A program made the translations under genes and the position numbers. A stretch of DNA of 10,621 nucleotides from an uncultured Coprococcus sp. (GTDB taxonomy: Bacteria > Bacillota > Clostridia > Lachnospirales > Lachnospiraceae): the NCBI GenBank assembly GCA_934247115.1, contig CAKQIY010000054.1:1-10621 (forward strand), read 5' to 3'. Positions 1-5,369 of this stretch are shown piece by piece. How positions within the stretch are numbered: the stretch's first letter is position 1; the number at the start of each line of letters is the position of its first letter. Below the pieces are notes generated by a model. The model did not search any database. It saw only the letters and a list, made by a program, of their open reading frames with translations, and was not told the origin of the DNA.

Positions 1-112
1 ATGTCCTCCTCTTTAAATAAATAATAAGAAAATTAGTTGCTCTTTTTGTTTCCCGTGCGCAATCGGTTGTTCTTTATAATTATATATTATCAGTTCTGTT
101 TATTGTTGTCAA
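1..112 (-). promoter_or_regulatory. Promoter, operator and ribosome binding site of a gene beyond the left edge
   Basis: Read on the minus strand, this stretch has a consensus -35 TTGACA (112-107), a 17-bp spacer and a -10 TAATAT (89-84). A LacI-type operator (71-57) follows, near +7 to +21 if transcription starts near 77. A strong ribosome binding site AGGAGG (10-5) lies at the edge. Only four bases remain after it, so the start codon should fall just outside the window. Transcription would run leftward, in the same direction as the LacI-family gene at 507-1568, but from a separate promoter. The product is unknown; its promoter arrangement suggests it is a target of that repressor. Confidence 0.75.
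56..73. promoter_or_regulatory. LacI-family operator A
   Basis: On the plus strand this reads TGCGCAATCGGTTGTTCT. It has the CAA-N-CG-N-TTG core typical of LacI-family operators, with the central CG at 64-65. It differs at one base from the site at 1622-1639 in front of the repressor gene itself. It lies just downstream of the -10 of the left-edge promoter, a position where a bound repressor would block initiation. Binding by the repressor encoded at 507-1568 is inferred from the shared site. Confidence 0.72.
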
Positions 113-171
113 CTACTAATTCATATAACTTTTAAAATAAAAAAATATACAATTTGCACAAGTCACTTTAT

Positions 172-187
172 CCAAAAACGTTTCCAT
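172..187. promoter_or_regulatory. Weak LacI/CcpA-like palindrome
   Basis: An 8-bp perfect palindrome AAACGTTT (176-183) sits here with CG at its centre. The right half matches the CcpA cre pattern (AANCGNTNNCA) but the left TG of a cre is missing. It lies about 65 bp upstream of the -35 of the left-edge promoter. A regulatory role is possible but poorly supported. Confidence 0.25.
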
Positions 188-201
188 GTCCGTTATATTT
201 T

Positions 202-216
202 GCGCACCCGTTTGCG
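202..216. promoter_or_regulatory. LacI-family operator B (upstream, symmetric)
   Basis: GCGCACCCGTTTGCG aligns base for base with operators A and C around the central CG (209-210). It is the most symmetric of the three, with CGCA and TGCG at the ends of a 14-bp dyad. It lies about 145 bp centre to centre from operator A, upstream of the left-edge promoter. That geometry would suit an auxiliary site for repressor looping. This is inference from sequence similarity only. Confidence 0.5.
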
Positions 217-344
217 TTATACACTATATATGGTGATATTTGTTAATTATCCGCAATCCCATATGTGCGATTTTCATGTTTCATTTCCTTTTTCAGCCAT
301 TATTACACTCATTTAGGCCGTTTTTTCATTACTTTCCTCTTTGT

Positions 345-387
345 TACACCATAGAATATTGCTATAACAGCAATATTCTATGGTGTA
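345..387. repeat. 19-bp perfect inverted repeat, orphan hairpin
   Basis: Two perfectly complementary 19-base arms (345-363 and 369-387) surround a 5-base loop, ATAAC. On the plus strand the stem is followed within two bases by TTTTT, so it looks like an intrinsic terminator for rightward transcription. However, no plus-strand gene precedes it. On the minus strand no T-run follows. It may end an unseen short plus-strand RNA, block transcription entering from the left, or be the remnant of a small mobile palindrome. Confidence 0.6.
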
Positions 388-412
388 TTTTTATACCCGC
401 CGTGCATCAATT

Positions 413-430
413 TTGCGCATATTGCGCATA
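413..430. repeat. Tandem 9-bp repeat TTGCGCATA x2
   Basis: TTGCGCATA occurs twice head to tail (413-421 and 422-430), downstream of the LacI gene's terminator. The unit resembles the left half of the LacI-type operators (TGCGCAA), so it might be a pair of half sites, but it lacks the central CG and the right half. It could equally be a chance duplication in AT-rich spacer. Confidence 0.4.
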
Positions 431-445
431 TTCCGGCTCTTTTCA

Positions 446-480
446 CATAAAAACAGGGCGTCAGCCCAACACTGACGCCC
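446..480 (-). terminator. Intrinsic terminator of the LacI-family gene
   Basis: Complementary 9-base arms (480-472 and 464-456, CTGACGCCC and GGGCGTCAG on the plus strand) enclose a 7-base loop. Read on the minus strand, the GC-rich stem is followed by TGTTTTTATG. It starts 27 bases beyond the stop codon of the repressor gene. The repressor gene and the off-edge gene are therefore separate transcripts. Confidence 0.88.
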
Positions 481-506
481 CTCTGGGAAGGATATATAAC
501 TATGAA

Positions 507-1568
507 TTACTTCGTTGACTCTTTTAATCTGAGTTCATAACCCAGATGTGTCTTCTTCTTAACTTCGTTGCCCTCTATAAAATCCACCAGCAGTTTACAT
601 GCCACCATTCCAAGCTCACGCGGATCAAACTGGAGCGATGTGATCGCAGGCTGGTAATTGTTCAGAAGTGAGCTGTTGTAGAATGACGCAACTCTCACAT
701 CAGTTGGCACCTTTATGCCCTTCTTATCCAGTATATTAAGTACGTTCTGGCATATTCCATCATCCATACACAGTATGCATTCTGCTTTCTGCTTCATTAT
801 CTCTTCAATGGCATGTTCACATAATACGGAATTATCTATATCAAAGTATACCAGGCTGTTATCTACCGGTACCTCCATATCCTCCATCGCATCAAGATAT
901 CCTCTATACCTGTTGAGGGTTACCACATGATTCTTATTGCCACCCATGAGAGCTACCTTAGTCATTCCTTTGGCAAGCAGTATAGATGTAAGCTCACGGC
1001 ATGCGCTTCTGTGATCATGATCAACCTGGACAACATTGTCATCATCCATACTTCCAACCACAACAAACGGTATCTTTTTTTCCTTGAGATATTCTGCCGG
1101 AGCATCATTCACAAGAGTTCTTCCAAGTACAACCCCATCCACCTTATGATTCTCAACAATTCTCTCCAGCTGACCCATATCATCCGGTGACACTGTACAC
1201 ACAAGCACATCATAATCCACTGGTGCAGCCATCTCCAGCAATCCCATCAGGCACTTCTGAAAGAACGGAAGATCCACCACACTGTAATCGCTAGGCATAA
1301 CCCATCCTATATTATATGACTTTGACTGGGCCAGCCCCTTCGCAATGACACTCGGCTTATAATTGTGCTCCTCTATATATTCCAGAACTCTTCGTCTCGT
1401 CTCAGCGCCTATACGGCCTTTCCCCGAGATAGCTCTGGACACAGTAGTTTTTGATATATTCAATGCCTCTGCAACATCTGCAATGGTCATCTTATTATTC
1501 TCATTCCCACTGCCAGTGTTTTCTTCTTTTTTTATAGTAGTCTGCTGCTCAGACATTCTGGTATCCAT
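507..1568 (-). CDS. LacI/GalR-family transcriptional repressor
   Basis: A 353-residue DNA-binding regulator, close to the usual 330-350. Residues 1-26 are a polar, lysine/glutamate-rich extension not typical of the family. The LacI helix-turn-helix follows at 27-46 (MTIADVAEALNISKTTVSRA). The hinge helix is at about 71-84 (KPSVIAKGLAQSKS). The rest is a periplasmic-binding-protein-like effector domain (from about 86, including DGVVLGR and the C-terminal strand pattern). The ligand, probably a sugar, cannot be read from the sequence. The start at 1568 is supported by AAGGAGA (1585-1579) ten bases upstream; Met5 would lie too far away. The gene has its own promoter, with an operator matching the site near the left edge, so autoregulation plus control of the off-edge gene is likely. 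An intrinsic terminator follows. Confidence 0.95.
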   Translation of the reverse strand: MDTRMSEQQTTIKKEENTGSGNENNKMTIADVAEALNISKTTVSRAISGKGRIGAETRRRVLEYIEEHNYKPSVIAKGLAQSKSYNIGWVMPSDYSVVDLPFFQKCLMGLLEMAAPVDYDVLVCTVSPDDMGQLERIVENHKVDGVVLGRTLVNDAPAEYLKEKKIPFVVVGSMDDDNVVQVDHDHRSACRELTSILLAKGMTKVALMGGNKNHVVTLNRYRGYLDAMEDMEVPVDNSLVYFDIDNSVLCEHAIEEIMKQKAECILCMDDGICQNVLNILDKKGIKVPTDVRVASFYNSSLLNNYQPAITSLQFDPRELGMVACKLLVDFIEGNEVKKKTHLGYELRLKESTK

Positions 1569-1609
1569 ATAATATAAGTCTCCTTATGTTCACATCTTCA
1601 AGCTTTATC

Positions 1610-1633
1610 ACCGCTTGTTTATGCGCAAGCGGT
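1610..1633. repeat. 8-bp inverted repeat over operator C
   Basis: ACCGCTTG (1610-1617) and CAAGCGGT (1626-1633) are exact reverse complements with an 8-base spacer. The right arm is the core of operator C, so the left arm is an inverted partial copy of that operator core. This could be a second half-operator, or a hairpin in the leader of the repressor mRNA. Confidence 0.5.
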
Positions 1634-1639
1634 TGTTCT
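1622..1639. promoter_or_regulatory. LacI-family operator C (autoregulatory)
   Basis: TGCGCAAGCGGTTGTTCT matches operator A at 17 of 18 bases and has the central CG at 1630-1631. It lies immediately downstream of the -10 of the repressor's own promoter, about +1 to +18. This is the same arrangement as at the left-edge promoter. Autorepression is inferred. Confidence 0.72.
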
Positions 1640-1645
1640 CTTTGT

Positions 1646-1675
1646 ATAATAGCTCTTTTTTTGTGCAAAAGTCAA
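1646..1675 (-). promoter_or_regulatory. Promoter of the LacI-family gene
   Basis: On the minus strand, -35 TTGACT (1675-1670), an 18-bp spacer and -10 TATTAT (1651-1646) form a good sigma-A-type promoter. Initiation near 1639 would give a leader of about 70 bases before the ATG at 1568 and would place operator C over the start site. Confidence 0.68.
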
Positions 1676-1751
1676 TGTTTATTTTGATTTTGAGGGATCA
1701 TTTTGGTTATTTTGTAACATATGCCAAAGCCACGGCAGCTATTTTGTGCAA

Positions 1752-2312
1752 TTATTGTCCCTTTTCCTGCCACATATCTCTGAGAGCCTGCTGCAAATAG
1801 GAAAAATCTGCATTTGGAACATCACTTCTGAGTCTGCCCTCCTTGCTGCATACATCGTACAGCCTTATACCAAGAGAGGCTACATCTCTTCTATCCTCAA
1901 CCGGTATACTGGCATATAGCATATCAAATTCCACAAGGGCTTTGATGTCGCCATCCCAGCCGGAGGCCAGCCACGCTATATCTGCAATCTTGTTTGAACC
2001 CAGCGCCCCAACACTTTCTATCAACCGGTTGACATCGCCATTGTTGAACAGGTTTTTGCCCCGCTGCCAATGGAACAACGAAGATTCCGACACTCCAAGT
2101 ACCTGTGCAATGGCCGGTATGTGACGGACCGTTGGCATTCTCTCCTCGCTTTCCCACTTATAGTATAAGCCCTCTGTGATCCTATATCTCTCCGGAAGGA
2201 TCTTATTGATCTCTGATACTACATACTTCACTGTATACTCCGAGGATCTGCTGTTCCGTCGTATGTCCTTCATGTTGTAACCTATAGAATCTTCATGATC
2301 AAAGTCTGTCAT
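1752..2312 (-). CDS. XRE-like helix-turn-helix regulator
   Basis: A 186-residue protein. Residues 14-82 look like an extended XRE-type helix-turn-helix. The clearest part is YYKWESEERMPTVRHIP (50-66), resembling the recognition helix and following turn of phage-repressor folds, then IAQVLGVSESSLF (68-80). The C-terminal half (about 90-186) is an acidic, helical region I do not recognise; it may bind a ligand or mediate dimerisation. The start at 2312 is supported by GGGAGGG (2323-2317) close upstream. A TATAAT (2357-2352) is a candidate -10. A 21-bp palindrome (2368-2388) sits where the -35 should be, which suggests autoregulation. The gene is divergent from the unknown gene at 2503-3330, a common arrangement for a local regulator and its target. 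I see no clear terminator before the LacI promoter. Confidence 0.85.
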   Translation of the reverse strand: MTDFDHEDSIGYNMKDIRRNSRSSEYTVKYVVSEINKILPERYRITEGLYYKWESEERMPTVRHIPAIAQVLGVSESSLFHWQRGKNLFNNGDVNRLIESVGALGSNKIADIAWLASGWDGDIKALVEFDMLYASIPVEDRRDVASLGIRLYDVCSKEGRLRSDVPNADFSYLQQALRDMWQEKGQ

Positions 2313-2367
2313 ATAGCCCTCCCTTTCTCACTATTCATCTCTCTCATCCCAATTATAAAAAACATCA

Positions 2368-2388
2368 ATTTATACATTTTGTATAAAT
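2368..2388. promoter_or_regulatory. 21-bp palindromic candidate operator between divergent genes
   Basis: ATTTATACA and TGTATAAAT form perfect 9-base arms around TTT. The site lies between the XRE-like gene (start 2312, leftward) and the unknown gene (start 2503, rightward). It overlaps the expected -35 region of the leftward promoter and a possible rightward -35 TTGTAT (2379-2384). Size and symmetry fit a dimeric helix-turn-helix regulator. The likely binder is the neighbouring XRE-like protein, by inference. Confidence 0.55.
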
Positions 2389-2502
2389 AACGATATAAAA
2401 TATCCTACCACTTATCGCGGTAAAGTGCTACCATTTTATCCCATCAAACTAAAAAACTTATATATAGCTAACTTAAACACAGTAAAGGAGAGTGAACTAC
2501 AC

Positions 2503-3330
2503 ATGACAATATTGCATTTACACCCCCATTCCGCTTATGACTGCAATGATCTGGCTGCCATCAACGGCTCAACCCTTTCGTCAGCCGAAAAGCTCAGCTT
2601 TCTGGGAAGCTATATATCCCAGATAGAACACGAAACGATATTCAAGCCTGCAACCAGAGAATTTGTGCAGAACTTCAATGTACAAACTGCCATGAACATT
2701 ATACAGAACTATTCAGCAGCAGATCCGTTTTTCAGAACCATGAACCAATCCTGTTCTGTTCTGGTCAACTCCCAGCGATTTTCATCCCCCGATATATATT
2801 TTCTTCTTTTGGAACTTAAACTGTATCTGAGTGAGAGGTGCAGCGTCATCACCAAGAATTCATCCGCCGAAACATTGCTCATCATAGATGAATACAAGAA
2901 TCATTATTCATTCAACCAGGCCACAATCCAGAAAATGCAGGCACTTCACAATATACAAAGATTTGCGCATCCGGTATTTTTCGTACCTGAAACCATTCTA
3001 TTTCTCAACGATCGCAACGTTTTCAATGTCTGTTCTGCGATCAATTGTCTCAATATCATTCTCGAACATTGCCAGAACTGCAATGATTACAGCGTGGATA
3101 TGGAGGTATACGCGTTTCTGCAGAATTTCAGGAGCAATCTGTTCAACAATGACCACGATGATGTGGACGCCTCCATCATCGCAGACTCCCGCAAATACAT
3201 ATGCAGCCTTATTCCTCCCGAATACCGCCCCAACTCCAACATATCTGATATATGCAGATTTGCCTCGTTTGTCGAGTGTCTTGCTGCATTTTATCAGGCT
3301 CTTTTGAACTCTGCCATCAGTTTCAACTGA
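2503..3330 (+). CDS. Unrecognised 275-residue protein, divergent from the XRE-like regulator
   Basis: I do not recognise this protein. It starts at ATG 2503; AAAGGAG (2484-2490) lies 12 bases upstream. The reading frame is open back to a GTG at 2425, but that codon has no ribosome binding site. The protein has no signal peptide and no obvious membrane segment. It looks largely helical and is rich in Asn, Ser and aromatic residues. It has ten cysteines, including a CQNC pair at 190-193 and others at 14, 84, 113, 177, 182, 234, 251 and 259. It carries a short acidic stretch (NNDHDDVD, 215-222). No catalytic motif stands out. The divergent pairing with the XRE-like gene across a palindrome suggests it is regulated by that protein. 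No plus-strand terminator with a T-run follows; its transcript would run against the candidate small RNA at 3351-3574. Confidence 0.78.
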   Translation: MTILHLHPHSAYDCNDLAAINGSTLSSAEKLSFLGSYISQIEHETIFKPATREFVQNFNVQTAMNIIQNYSAADPFFRTMNQSCSVLVNSQRFSSPDIYFLLLELKLYLSERCSVITKNSSAETLLIIDEYKNHYSFNQATIQKMQALHNIQRFAHPVFFVPETILFLNDRNVFNVCSAINCLNIILEHCQNCNDYSVDMEVYAFLQNFRSNLFNNDHDDVDASIIADSRKYICSLIPPEYRPNSNISDICRFASFVECLAAFYQALLNSAISFN

Positions 3331-3350
3331 TATGCCAACATTTTCAGGCA

Positions 3351-3574
3351 CATAAAAACAGCCTATCGCATATATGCGATAGGCTGTTAAGAAGGGGGGA
3401 GTGGAGGATTCCTAATGTTTTGGGGTTTGGGGTTATGGGGTTACATTACATCGTATAAAGGGATTTCTACGAATTTCGTGCTAAGGGAACCCTCCGTCTA
3501 TCAAAAATAAGTGTTTGTCTTTTTTATTAACAAGTCCTCCGAACACCCTTGTCTGTGTTCCATGTCCTTGTTAT
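3351..3574 (-). ncRNA. Candidate structured small RNA with C-rich loop
   Basis: Read on the minus strand, this is a self-contained transcription unit of about 224 bases. It starts just after an extended -10 promoter (3609-3581). A stem-loop comes first: 7 bp (3573-3567 with 3534-3528), a 6x6 internal loop, 6 bp (3560-3555 with 3546-3541) and an 8-base loop. After a linker comes a 10-bp helix with one G-U pair (3495-3486 with 3412-3403). It encloses two hairpins: TCGTA/TACGA (3472-3468 with 3455-3451) and TAATGT/ACATTA (3448-3443 with 3418-3413). The loop of the last hairpin holds three CCCC tracts. A terminator hairpin with TTTTT closes the unit. C-rich single-stranded loops are used by Gram-positive small RNAs such as FsrA and RsaE/RoxS to bind Shine-Dalgarno sequences; a similar role here is inference. 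I cannot match it to a named RNA family. Confidence 0.6.
3354..3388 (-). terminator. Terminator hairpin of the candidate small RNA
   Basis: A 32-base perfect palindrome (3357-3388) forms a long stem around a TATA loop. On the minus strand it runs directly into TTTTTATG (T-run at 3358-3354). On the plus strand the stem is followed by AAGAAGG, so it is oriented to stop leftward transcription. It therefore does not suit the plus-strand gene ending at 3330. Its only plausible client here is the RNA at 3351-3574. Confidence 0.75.
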
Positions 3575-3580
3575 GCACAT

Positions 3581-3609
3581 ATACTATCAAACGACTTTGA
3601 AATTGTAAA
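3581..3609 (-). promoter_or_regulatory. Extended -10 promoter of the candidate small RNA
   Basis: On the minus strand: -35 TTTACA (3609-3604), a 17-bp spacer ending in TGA, and -10 TAGTAT (3586-3581), giving a TGn extended -10. The predicted start near 3574 is an A placed one base before the first stem of the RNA. Confidence 0.55.
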
Positions 3610-3677
3610 TACGCAATTTTTTATAAAATACAACTTCTTTTTTGTATCAATTTATCAACCATTGCGCATTTCAATAG

Positions 3678-3714
3678 CATTTTGCATTTTTTTGAATGCA
3701 AAATGATTGTTTTT
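3678..3714 (+). terminator. AT-rich hairpin plus T-run of unclear purpose
   Basis: CATTTTGCATT (3678-3688) and AATGCAAAATG (3695-3705) pair perfectly over 11 bp with a 6-base loop. A run of seven T follows after a four-base gap (ATTG) on the plus strand, resembling a weak rightward terminator. No plus-strand gene precedes it. It may insulate the ylmH promoter region from rightward readthrough across the small RNA locus. The low GC content makes termination uncertain. Confidence 0.35.
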
Positions 3715-3765
3715 TTCGCAAATGACCACTTTATTGTTCAATTTTACCATTACATCTCCTGGTTG

Positions 3766-3794
3766 TTGGCTAGATTAACATGCTATACTATAAT
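3766..3794 (+). promoter_or_regulatory. Promoter of ylmH
   Basis: -35 TTGGCT (3766-3771), a 17-bp spacer and a consensus -10 TATAAT (3789-3794). The start would be near 3801, giving a leader of about 65 bases before the ATG at 3866. Confidence 0.72.
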
Positions 3795-3865
3795 ACATGA
3801 AGAAATATATACATGCCATATAGCCCTATCTGGTCATTCCGGCATATACCCAGGAGGTTTGTTCA

Positions 3866-4645
3866 ATGAACGACAATGATATACTTAAGGGAAGATTGAA
3901 AGATCTTGCCAATGCTGCATACAGGCAGAACAGATATGCATTTACGAATTTTATGAGTGCCGCTGACATGGAGGTGTTTTACAGCAATATAGACTCCCTG
4001 TCATTTGCGGGATATAAGATATTTGGAGGCCGCGAAGCCTGCGAAAGGGTCATGATCGCGTTCGGCCGTGAAGACGACTGCGGATATGAACCTGTTTTCC
4101 CCATCGCCACCATACGCGTATCCGCTGTGCTAGACAAATTCTCAGATGACCTGAATCACCGTGATTTTCTGGGGGCCCTCATGAATCTGGGGCTGGAACG
4201 TGAGATGATCGGCGATATCCTTATAATGGAATCTGTCTCAACCGGCAGACACAGCTGTGCATACGTGTTCTGCGTTGACACCATTGCTGACTACATCACA
4301 GACAACCTTATCAGAATCAGGCACACAAATGTAAAAGCTACCATATGCAGCCCCGACGAAGCCAGTCAGCTCAGCATTCACAAAGAACCAATCCATATAA
4401 TCGCAGCATCAGCCAGAATAGATGCCGTTGCAGCCTCCATAACAGGGCTGTCGCGAAGCAGCACCTCTCTCCTGTTCAGAGAGAAAAAGGTCACCCTCGG
4501 AGGGCGTCTGTATGAGAACAGCAGTTACCAGCTCAAACCCGGTGATATATTCTCCATCAGAGGCTACGGCAAATACGAATTTGTAGAATCAGGGGCCACC
4601 ACAAGAAAAGGGCGGTTAAACATAGACCTTCTAAAATATGTATAA
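3866..4645 (+). CDS. ylmH: S4-domain RNA-binding protein YlmH
   Basis: A 259-residue protein close in length to Bacillus YlmH. The N-terminal region ends in the strongly characteristic NHRDFLGALMNLGLEREMIG (97-116) and DILI. A central domain follows (about 120-180). The C-terminal S4 RNA-binding domain (about 184-240) contains RIDAVAASITGLSRSST, GDIFSIRGYGKYEF and the terminal T-x-KGR. YlmH binds ribosomal RNA; in Bacillus it has been linked to division-gene clusters and can act in ribosome-associated quality control at the 50S subunit together with RqcH. AGGAGG (3852-3857) lies eight bases before the ATG, and a good promoter is upstream. The gene stands alone here, whereas in many Firmicutes it sits beside sepF, ylmG and divIVA. 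Its stop codon is only six bases from the end of the convergent LytTR gene. Confidence 0.93.
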   Translation: MNDNDILKGRLKDLANAAYRQNRYAFTNFMSAADMEVFYSNIDSLSFAGYKIFGGREACERVMIAFGREDDCGYEPVFPIATIRVSAVLDKFSDDLNHRDFLGALMNLGLEREMIGDILIMESVSTGRHSCAYVFCVDTIADYITDNLIRIRHTNVKATICSPDEASQLSIHKEPIHIIAASARIDAVAASITGLSRSSTSLLFREKKVTLGGRLYENSSYQLKPGDIFSIRGYGKYEFVESGATTRKGRLNIDLLKYV

Positions 4646-4651
4646 TCCCGA

Positions 4652-5344
4652 TCATGGACCGTCTCTGTCCGACATGCGTTTCCATGCACGCCGGACTTCG
4701 GCGCGATGTCCGGCGCTTATGTTGATCTCAGAGCCATCCCTCATGATGAGCCTGCCCATCTCCAGCATCCTCACATGCTCCATGTTCACGATATACGATT
4801 CATGCACCCTGACAAATCCCCTGTAATAAGTATTCACACGGTTTTCCAGTTCCCCCATACTGCCATAAAAGCTATACTGTCCGTCCATCCCCGCTACCCT
4901 TATCAGTCTCTTCATGCTTTCAAAATACATAATCTCATGAATATTCAGTCTGTACCTCGCTCTTCCGGAGCTGAACGTGAATCCAGGATTGCGATCCTCC
5001 TCAAATACAATCTTTTCAAACACTCTTGCAAACTTCACAGTATTTACAGGCTCATACACTATATAGCAGGGCTGAAGATCATACAGGCATTTATTTATGC
5101 CCGTCGCGATCATCAGTATCTCCAATTTTCCCTGCATGCGTCTTATCATGCCAGCCACGTTCCATTCCCTGTCTATCACCGCAAGATCAAATGCAGCTCC
5201 CTGGTCTATATCCCACACAAGCTCTTCTCTGCTGCTGTAATAATCAAAATGAAGTGCCACACCTGTAGTACATTCCATATCTGTTATACATTTTCGAAGT
5301 CTGTCCACTCCGCAGACGCCACCACTATACACCGCTACCCTCAT
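4652..5344 (-). CDS. LytTR-type regulator with degenerate receiver domain
   Basis: A 230-residue protein laid out like AgrA/ComE response regulators. Residues 1-113 have receiver-like secondary structure. Asp58 (FDLAVIDRE) is a possible phosphoacceptor, but the N-terminal acidic pair is replaced by YSGG and the usual Lys-Pro is Glu-Pro (VYEPV, 96-100). Phosphorylation control is therefore doubtful. Residues 122-226 are a LytTR DNA-binding domain: IMYFESMKRLIRV (138-150), YSFYGSMGELE (157-167), GFVRVHESYIVN (176-187), then the RLIMRDGSEINIS strand pair. The start at 5344 is chosen because AGGAGG (5356-5351) lies six bases upstream; the 14 codons further upstream lack such a site. It follows the XRE gene by 25 bases, so the two are probably one operon. 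No histidine kinase or peptide gene is nearby. Confidence 0.93.
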   Translation of the reverse strand: MRVAVYSGGVCGVDRLRKCITDMECTTGVALHFDYYSSREELVWDIDQGAAFDLAVIDREWNVAGMIRRMQGKLEILMIATGINKCLYDLQPCYIVYEPVNTVKFARVFEKIVFEEDRNPGFTFSSGRARYRLNIHEIMYFESMKRLIRVAGMDGQYSFYGSMGELENRVNTYYRGFVRVHESYIVNMEHVRMLEMGRLIMRDGSEINISAGHRAEVRRAWKRMSDRDGP

Positions 5345-5350
5345 TTGCTG

Positions 5351-5356
5351 CCTCCT
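5351..5356 (-). promoter_or_regulatory. Ribosome binding site fixing the LytTR start
   Basis: AGGAGG on the minus strand, six bases before the ATG at 5344. It lies inside the longer open frame beginning at 5386 and argues against that longer start. Confidence 0.85.
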
Positions 5357-5369
5357 GTACACATGCATT

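Noticed and set aside
240..518. 92-codon plus-strand open frame
   Set aside because: It lacks a ribosome binding site, overlaps the 19-bp hairpin and the repressor gene's terminator, and encodes a Phe/Tyr/Cys/His-rich composition typical of chance AT-rich frames.
3252..3879. Several 60-70 codon plus-strand frames across the 3331-3865 spacer
   Set aside because: They run through the terminator palindrome, the candidate RNA helices and the ylmH promoter, have no ribosome binding sites, and show low-complexity Phe/Ile/Cys-rich translations.
4690..4714. GCCGGAC/GTCCGGC inverted repeat as a terminator for ylmH
   Set aside because: The 7-bp stem has no T-run after it in either direction and lies inside the LytTR coding sequence, where the strand pairing is explained by codon content.
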